Positions 6,279 through 9,577 of a DNA stretch of 9,577 nt are shown here, in pieces. Source of the stretch: Clostridia bacterium. GTDB taxonomy: Bacteria > Bacillota > Clostridia > Oscillospirales > CAG-272. Under the pieces are notes generated by a model that worked only from the letters and a program-made list of their open reading frames with translations, searched no databases and was not told where the DNA came from. The stretch covers positions 1-9,577 of the forward strand of contig JAKSPV010000047.1 of assembly GCA_024404475.1 (NCBI GenBank). The letters run 5' to 3'. How positions within the stretch are numbered: position 1 is the first letter of the stretch; every line of letters begins with the position of its first letter. Position numbers and translations under genes: made by a program.

Positions 6279-8474
6279 ATGAGTTGGTTTGAAGAACAGC
6301 TGCAAAGCCGGGAGGCGTCCGACAACGCGGATTTCGCGGACGCCATCGACTCCATCGCGGGTGCCGTCATGGGCACGCGCCTCAGAGAGGCGCTCGGCCG
6401 CGAGGAGATCGCCGGTTCCGCAATCGACGAGATCCTCCGCTTTTATCATCTGAAACCGAAAAACGACGCGCTCCCGCCGAAGATCACCTCGGTGGAGACG
6501 CAGATCGAATACCGCATGCGCCCCTACGGCATCCGTAGCCGCACCGTCACCCTGGAGCGCGGCTGGTACCGCCACGCGGTCGGCGCCATGCTCGGCACGC
6601 TCCGCGAGGACGGCTCCGCCGTCGCGCTGCTTCCCGGAAAGTTCTCGGGCTACACGCTCGTCAACGTCAAAACGGGCGAGCGCGTCCGCCTTTCCCGGAA
6701 GACCGAAAAACTGATCGACCGCGAGGCGGTCTGCTTCTACGAGCCGCTCCCGCAGCGCTCGCTGACCACCGTCGATCTGCTCCGCTTCATGGTCGGGCAG
6801 CTCAGCGTCTCGGACGTCGCACTGTACCTTGTCCTTATGGCGCTGACGGCGCTGCTCGGACTCCTCGCCCCGCTCTTCACGCGGTGGCTGTTCAGCGACG
6901 TTCTTGCGTCCGGCGACGTCCTGGTGCTGCTCTCGCTCGCCGTTTTCATGGTCTGCTTCTCCGTCTGCCGGCTGACGTTCGGCGCGTTCCGCGCACTTAT
7001 TGACGCCCGCATCGGAACGAAACAGAATCTGGCGGTGCAGGCCGCGGTCATGAACCGCATCATGAGTCTCCCGCCGGCGTTCTTCCGGCAGTATTCCGCC
7101 GGCGAGCTTTCGCAGCGCGCCGCTTACGTCCGCTCGCTCTGCTCGACGCTGTTCTCGGCGGTCGGCATGACGGGGCTTTCCTCGCTCTTCTCGCTGATCT
7201 ACATCGGAGAGATCTTCGTCTTCGCACCGTCGCTCGTCGTGCCGGCGCTTCTCATCACGGCGGCGACCGTCGTCTTTTCGCTCGTCGTGACCTTCGCGCA
7301 GATCCGCGTCACGCGGGAGAAGATGGGGGTCGCCGCGAAGACGAGCGGCCTCAGCTACGCGACGGTCACGGGCATCCAGAAGATCAAGCTCGCGGGCGCG
7401 GAGAAACGGATGTTCGCCCGCTGGGCGCGGCAGTACGCGAAGGAAGCGTCGCTCGAATACAACCCGCCGATGCTTCTGAAACTGAGCGGGACGGTCTCGC
7501 TTGCCCTGTCGCTCATCGGCACGCTCGTCCTCTACGCCGCGGCGATCAAAAGCGGCGTCGGCGTCGCCGACTACTACGCGTTCAGCACCGCCTACGGCAT
7601 GGTCTCCTCGGCGTTTCTGTCCGTTGCCGGGGTCGCCGTCACGGTCGCCAACATCCGGCCGACGCTGGAAATGGCGAAGCCGATCCTTGAAGCCGTCCCG
7701 GAAACGCACGACGGCAAGGAGAACGTCGCGGCGCTCCGCGGCGGGATCGAACTTTCGCACGTGTCGTTCCGTTACGACGAGGCGATGCCGAACGTACTCG
7801 ACGACTTCTCGCTCGAGGTGAAATCGGGCGAATATCTGGCCGTCGTCGGCCCGACCGGCTGCGGCAAATCGACGCTCGTGCGGCTGCTGCTCGGCTTCGA
7901 GAAGCCGCAGCGCGGCAGTATCTTCTTTGACAAAAAGGACATCTCCGGGCTGGACCCGGAATCGCTCCGGCGCAGCGTCGGCGTCGTCATGCAGGACGGC
8001 CGGCTGTTCCTCGGCGACATTTACTCGAACATCGTCATCACCGCGCCGGAACTCGGACTCGACGCGGCGTGGGAGGCGGCGGAGATCGCCTCCGTCGCGG
8101 ACGATATCCGCGCGATGCCGATGGGGATGCACACCGTGATCTCGGAAGGACAGGGCGGCATCTCCGGCGGGCAGAAGCAGCGGCTCATGATCGCGCGGGC
8201 GGTCGCTCCGCGCCCGAAGATCCTCATCTTCGACGAGGCGACGAGCGCGCTCGACAACATCACCCAGCGCAAGGTCACGGAGGCGATCGACGCTATGGGA
8301 TGCACGAGGATCGTCATCGCGCACCGGCTGTCCACGATCCGGCACGCCGACCGCATCATTTATCTCGACGGCGGCAAGATCGCCGAAGAAGGAACGTACG
8401 AAGAGCTGATCGCCCGGGGCGGGCTCTTCGCGAAGCTCGTCGAGCGCCAGATGCCCGACAGGGAGGAGGAGTGA
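6279..8474 (+). CDS. NHLM-type second ABC exporter subunit
   Basis: This 731-residue protein is the partner ABC subunit of NHLM cassettes. Residues 1-160 form a cytoplasmic domain resembling the non-proteolytic N-terminus of that family (an RxVxLxxxW stretch near 88-96, VALLP 115-119, FYEPLP 153-158). No C39 Cys or His motif is present there. A membrane domain (about 165-450) and an ATPase follow: Walker A GPTGCGKST (524-532), signature ISGGQ (628-632), Walker B FDEA with D652 and E653, and H-loop H682. Both ATPase sites of the presumed heterodimer therefore look competent. Translation should be strong: AAGGAGGTG (6262-6270) overlaps the stop of the previous gene and sits nine bases from the ATG. 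It probably pairs with the C39 subunit to form the transport channel. Confidence 0.92.
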   Translation: MSWFEEQLQSREASDNADFADAIDSIAGAVMGTRLREALGREEIAGSAIDEILRFYHLKPKNDALPPKITSVETQIEYRMRPYGIRSRTVTLERGWYRHAVGAMLGTLREDGSAVALLPGKFSGYTLVNVKTGERVRLSRKTEKLIDREAVCFYEPLPQRSLTTVDLLRFMVGQLSVSDVALYLVLMALTALLGLLAPLFTRWLFSDVLASGDVLVLLSLAVFMVCFSVCRLTFGAFRALIDARIGTKQNLAVQAAVMNRIMSLPPAFFRQYSAGELSQRAAYVRSLCSTLFSAVGMTGLSSLFSLIYIGEIFVFAPSLVVPALLITAATVVFSLVVTFAQIRVTREKMGVAAKTSGLSYATVTGIQKIKLAGAEKRMFARWARQYAKEASLEYNPPMLLKLSGTVSLALSLIGTLVLYAAAIKSGVGVADYYAFSTAYGMVSSAFLSVAGVAVTVANIRPTLEMAKPILEAVPETHDGKENVAALRGGIELSHVSFRYDEAMPNVLDDFSLEVKSGEYLAVVGPTGCGKSTLVRLLLGFEKPQRGSIFFDKKDISGLDPESLRRSVGVVMQDGRLFLGDIYSNIVITAPELGLDAAWEAAEIASVADDIRAMPMGMHTVISEGQGGISGGQKQRLMIARAVAPRPKILIFDEATSALDNITQRKVTEAIDAMGCTRIVIAHRLSTIRHADRIIYLDGGKIAEEGTYEELIARGGLFAKLVERQMPDREEE

Positions 8475-8477
8475 CGC

Positions 8478-8963
8478 ATGGTCACAGATACGCGAAAAGA
8501 AGAGATCTACCGGGAATATTATAAAAAAGTCTACGGGTACATCCTCTCGAAGATCAACAACGCGACGAACGCGGAGGATCTGACGGCAGACGTGTTCCTC
8601 AAGGTCTTCGAGAAGATCGACACCTTCGACGAAACGAAGGCGTCGGTTTCGACGTGGATCTACACGATCACGAAAAACACGCTGATCGATTACTACCGCA
8701 CGCGCCGGACGTTCGACGAGGTCCCCGAAACGGAAGAGGACGGCTCGTCCGTCGAGGACGAGGTGTGCAACTCGGAAATGCTGGAACTTCTGGCGCGCGG
8801 GCTCGAAGCGCTTGACGAGCGGGAGCGGGAGATCGTCGTCCTCCGCTATTCCTCTGGCAAGACGCTCCGCGAGATCGCCGCGCAGATGGGCATTTCGTAC
8901 GCCTACGTGAAGATTTTGCAGAACAAAGCGTTCGCGCACCTGCGCGTTTACCTCGGCGGATAA
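8478..8963 (+). CDS. ECF-type RNA polymerase sigma factor
   Basis: This 161-residue sigma-70 family protein has only regions 2 and 4. Region 2 (about 10-77) contains AEDLTADVFLKVFEKI and the -10 recognition stretch ending in IDYYRTRR. An acidic linker (about 79-98) follows. Region 4 (about 102-157) contains LDEREREIVVLRY and a helix-turn-helix near 128-150 (TLREIAAQMGIS, then YAYVKILQNKA). The start is three bases after the ABC stop, with GGAGGAG upstream at 8462-8468, so it is co-transcribed with the exporter. No anti-sigma factor with a membrane helix or zinc-finger domain is seen next to it. The likely job is activating a small regulon that includes the peptide gene just downstream (inference). 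Confidence 0.9.
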   Translation: MVTDTRKEEIYREYYKKVYGYILSKINNATNAEDLTADVFLKVFEKIDTFDETKASVSTWIYTITKNTLIDYYRTRRTFDEVPETEEDGSSVEDEVCNSEMLELLARGLEALDEREREIVVLRYSSGKTLREIAAQMGISYAYVKILQNKAFAHLRVYLGG

Positions 8964-8977
8964 AAAATGAAAAATTC

Positions 8978-9008
8978 AGTAGCCACTTTTTTGTCCGCGT
9001 CGTATAAA
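8978..9008 (+). promoter_or_regulatory. candidate promoter of the peptide gene (ECF or sigma-A)
   Basis: In the 77-base gap before the peptide gene, AGTAGC (8978-8983) and CGTA (9001-9004) are 17 bases apart. This resembles Bacillus ECF promoters of the form TGTAAC/TGAAAC-N16/17-CGTA or CGTC. The same bases can be read as a sigma-A site, TAGCCA (8980-8985), 17 bases, TATAAA (9003-9008). A T6 tract (8987-8992) lies in the spacer. Which holoenzyme reads it cannot be decided from one sequence. Confidence 0.45.
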
Positions 9009-9040
9009 CAGGTGTAAACAAAGTCAAGGAGGCGAAAACA

Positions 9041-9250
9041 ATGTCGCACGATTATGAACTGAACGAAAACGAACTGGAAAAGGTGTCCGGCGGCGCCTGG
9101 GAGCCCATCGGCGGGATCTGCGGAGAGAACTCCGGCGGGATCATCGATTATTCTTCCTCCGGCGATATAAACAACACCTGCAATGCTGGAGACGTTTCCG
9201 GCTCGCCTTCCGATGCCGCTGTCGGCGGTATCGTCGGCCGGAACGGCTGA
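9041..9250 (+). CDS. double-glycine-leader secreted peptide with GLUG-like core
   Basis: This 69-residue precursor peptide starts after a perfect AAGGAGG (9026-9032). Residues 1-18 are a C39-type leader: L7 (-12), E11 (-8), L12 (-7), V15 (-4) and G17-G18 (-2,-1) match the LSxxELxxIxGG consensus exactly. Cleavage would release a 51-residue core starting AWEPIGG. The core is rich in Gly, Ser, Asn and Asp, with GGICGENSGGI at 24-34 and VGGIVGRNG at 61-69, the pattern of GLUG repeats found in clostridial surface proteins, here about one unit plus the start of another. Two cysteines (C27, C47) could form a disulfide. It is probably cut and exported by the exporter encoded upstream. No modifying enzyme is visible. 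The activity is unknown: bacteriocin, signal or surface-bound peptide are all possible. Confidence 0.85.
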   Translation: MSHDYELNENELEKVSGGAWEPIGGICGENSGGIIDYSSSGDINNTCNAGDVSGSPSDAAVGGIVGRNG

Positions 9251-9277
9251 TCCGGGAAAGAAAGGGGAAAGCAGACG

Positions 9278-9577
9278 ATGGATAAGAAACTGAAAGCGCT
9301 GTTTGATTATCAGCGGTTTGAAAAGAACGAACATCTCGAACGCGTGATCCGCGGGACGGAAGCCGGCTGCGAGTTGTCCGACGACTCCCTCGCCATGGTC
9401 GCCGCGGCGGGCGAATTCCTGTCTCCCGCACGGAAAGATGACGCGGAGCAGCGCATCAGAGAAGAACTCGTCATCCTTCCCGATAAAGAGGACTGGCAGA
9501 TACTGGACAAGAACGGCCCGGAACAGCTGACGGTCAAGGATGCCGGAACCTATTCGGTCGAGTACGCCACCATCTCG
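9278..9577 (+). CDS. unrecognised protein with leader-like N-terminal motif (3' end outside window)
   Basis: The ATG at 9278 opens a frame with no stop to the right edge, giving the first 100 residues. AAAGGGGA at 9259-9267 is a plausible ribosome binding site, 27 bases separate it from the peptide gene, and the two are likely co-transcribed. Residues 1-46 are charged and amphipathic. Residues 33-44 (LSDDSLAMVAAA) keep the hydrophobic spacing of the peptide leader at 9041, L(-12), L(-7), V(-4), but have Ala-Ala where Gly-Gly would be and Ser at -8. From memory, short clostridial proteins beginning with a similar KKLKxLFDYQxFE stretch exist and have no assigned function; I cannot verify a match. 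Residues 47-100 are hydrophilic with no motif I recognise and no membrane helix. It could be a second exported substrate, an exporter-interacting protein or an immunity protein. Confidence 0.7.
   Translation, partial: MDKKLKALFDYQRFEKNEHLERVIRGTEAGCELSDDSLAMVAAAGEFLSPARKDDAEQRIREELVILPDKEDWQILDKNGPEQLTVKDAGTYSVEYATIS

Noticed and set aside
6040..8255. An identical 26-base stretch at 6040-6065 and 8230-8255
   Set aside because: Both copies encode the conserved Walker B/D-loop segment DEATSALD of the two ABC proteins; shared codon preference explains it, so it is not a mobile repeat.
4965..8939. A 1324-residue open frame on the minus strand covering two ABC genes and the sigma gene
   Set aside because: It lies antisense to genes with complete, family-specific motifs, its product is an Arg/Asp/Glu/His-rich low-similarity sequence, and long antisense frames are expected when third codon positions are mostly G or C.
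8961..8993. A-run followed by T-run after the sigma gene, considered as a terminator
   Set aside because: No GC-rich stem connects the A and T tracts, so it does not form an intrinsic terminator; it fits better as promoter spacer.
1..9577. CRISPR arrays, tRNA, rRNA, insertion sequences or attachment sites
   Set aside because: No regularly spaced repeats, tRNA-like cloverleaf segments, transposase motifs or flanking terminal repeats were seen on reading either strand by eye.

Overview
The window looks like chromosomal DNA from a high-GC member of the Clostridia, probably a gut anaerobe. The evidence is GC-rich third codon positions, strong AAGGAGG-type ribosome binding sites, a monoderm-style exporter and clostridial-looking small genes. 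The genus cannot be fixed from sequence alone. All real genes read left to right on the + strand; the long minus-strand ORFs are shadows of GC-rich coding frames.

Left part (1-3436): the 3' part of a HemW-type radical SAM gene enters from the left edge. It is followed by an apparent metabolic operon: a stand-alone FMN/Fe-S ene-reductase of the NADH:flavin oxidoreductase (OYE) family, a short-chain dehydrogenase/reductase eleven bases later, and a 72-residue CopZ-like metal-binding protein. A stem-loop and then a clear rho-independent terminator close this block at about 3530.

Middle (3551-8963): a good sigma-A-type promoter with a 15-bp inverted repeat in its spacer starts a second operon. 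It encodes a very small HlyD-like adaptor, a C39-peptidase ABC exporter, a second ABC exporter subunit with a peptidase-like but non-catalytic N-terminal domain, and an ECF sigma factor. The first three match the three-part export machinery of NHLM-type bacteriocin/RiPP systems. Gaps between genes are 3 to 15 bases, so they are very probably co-transcribed.

Right part (8964-9577): a short gap carries a promoter-like element that could be read by an ECF sigma factor. A 69-residue peptide gene follows. Its first 18 residues are a textbook double-glycine leader, and its 51-residue core resembles a GLUG-type glycine-rich repeat with two cysteines. A further gene runs off the right edge; its residues 33-44 repeat the hydrophobic spacing of the leader with Ala-Ala in place of Gly-Gly.

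Working model (inference): the sigma factor, made together with the exporter, switches on the peptide gene(s). The C39 exporter removes the leader and secretes a GLUG-like core peptide through a minimal adaptor. No modification enzyme or immunity gene is visible; either could lie beyond the right edge. The GLUG-like cargo, the embedded sigma factor and the minimal adaptor are the parts most likely to be new.
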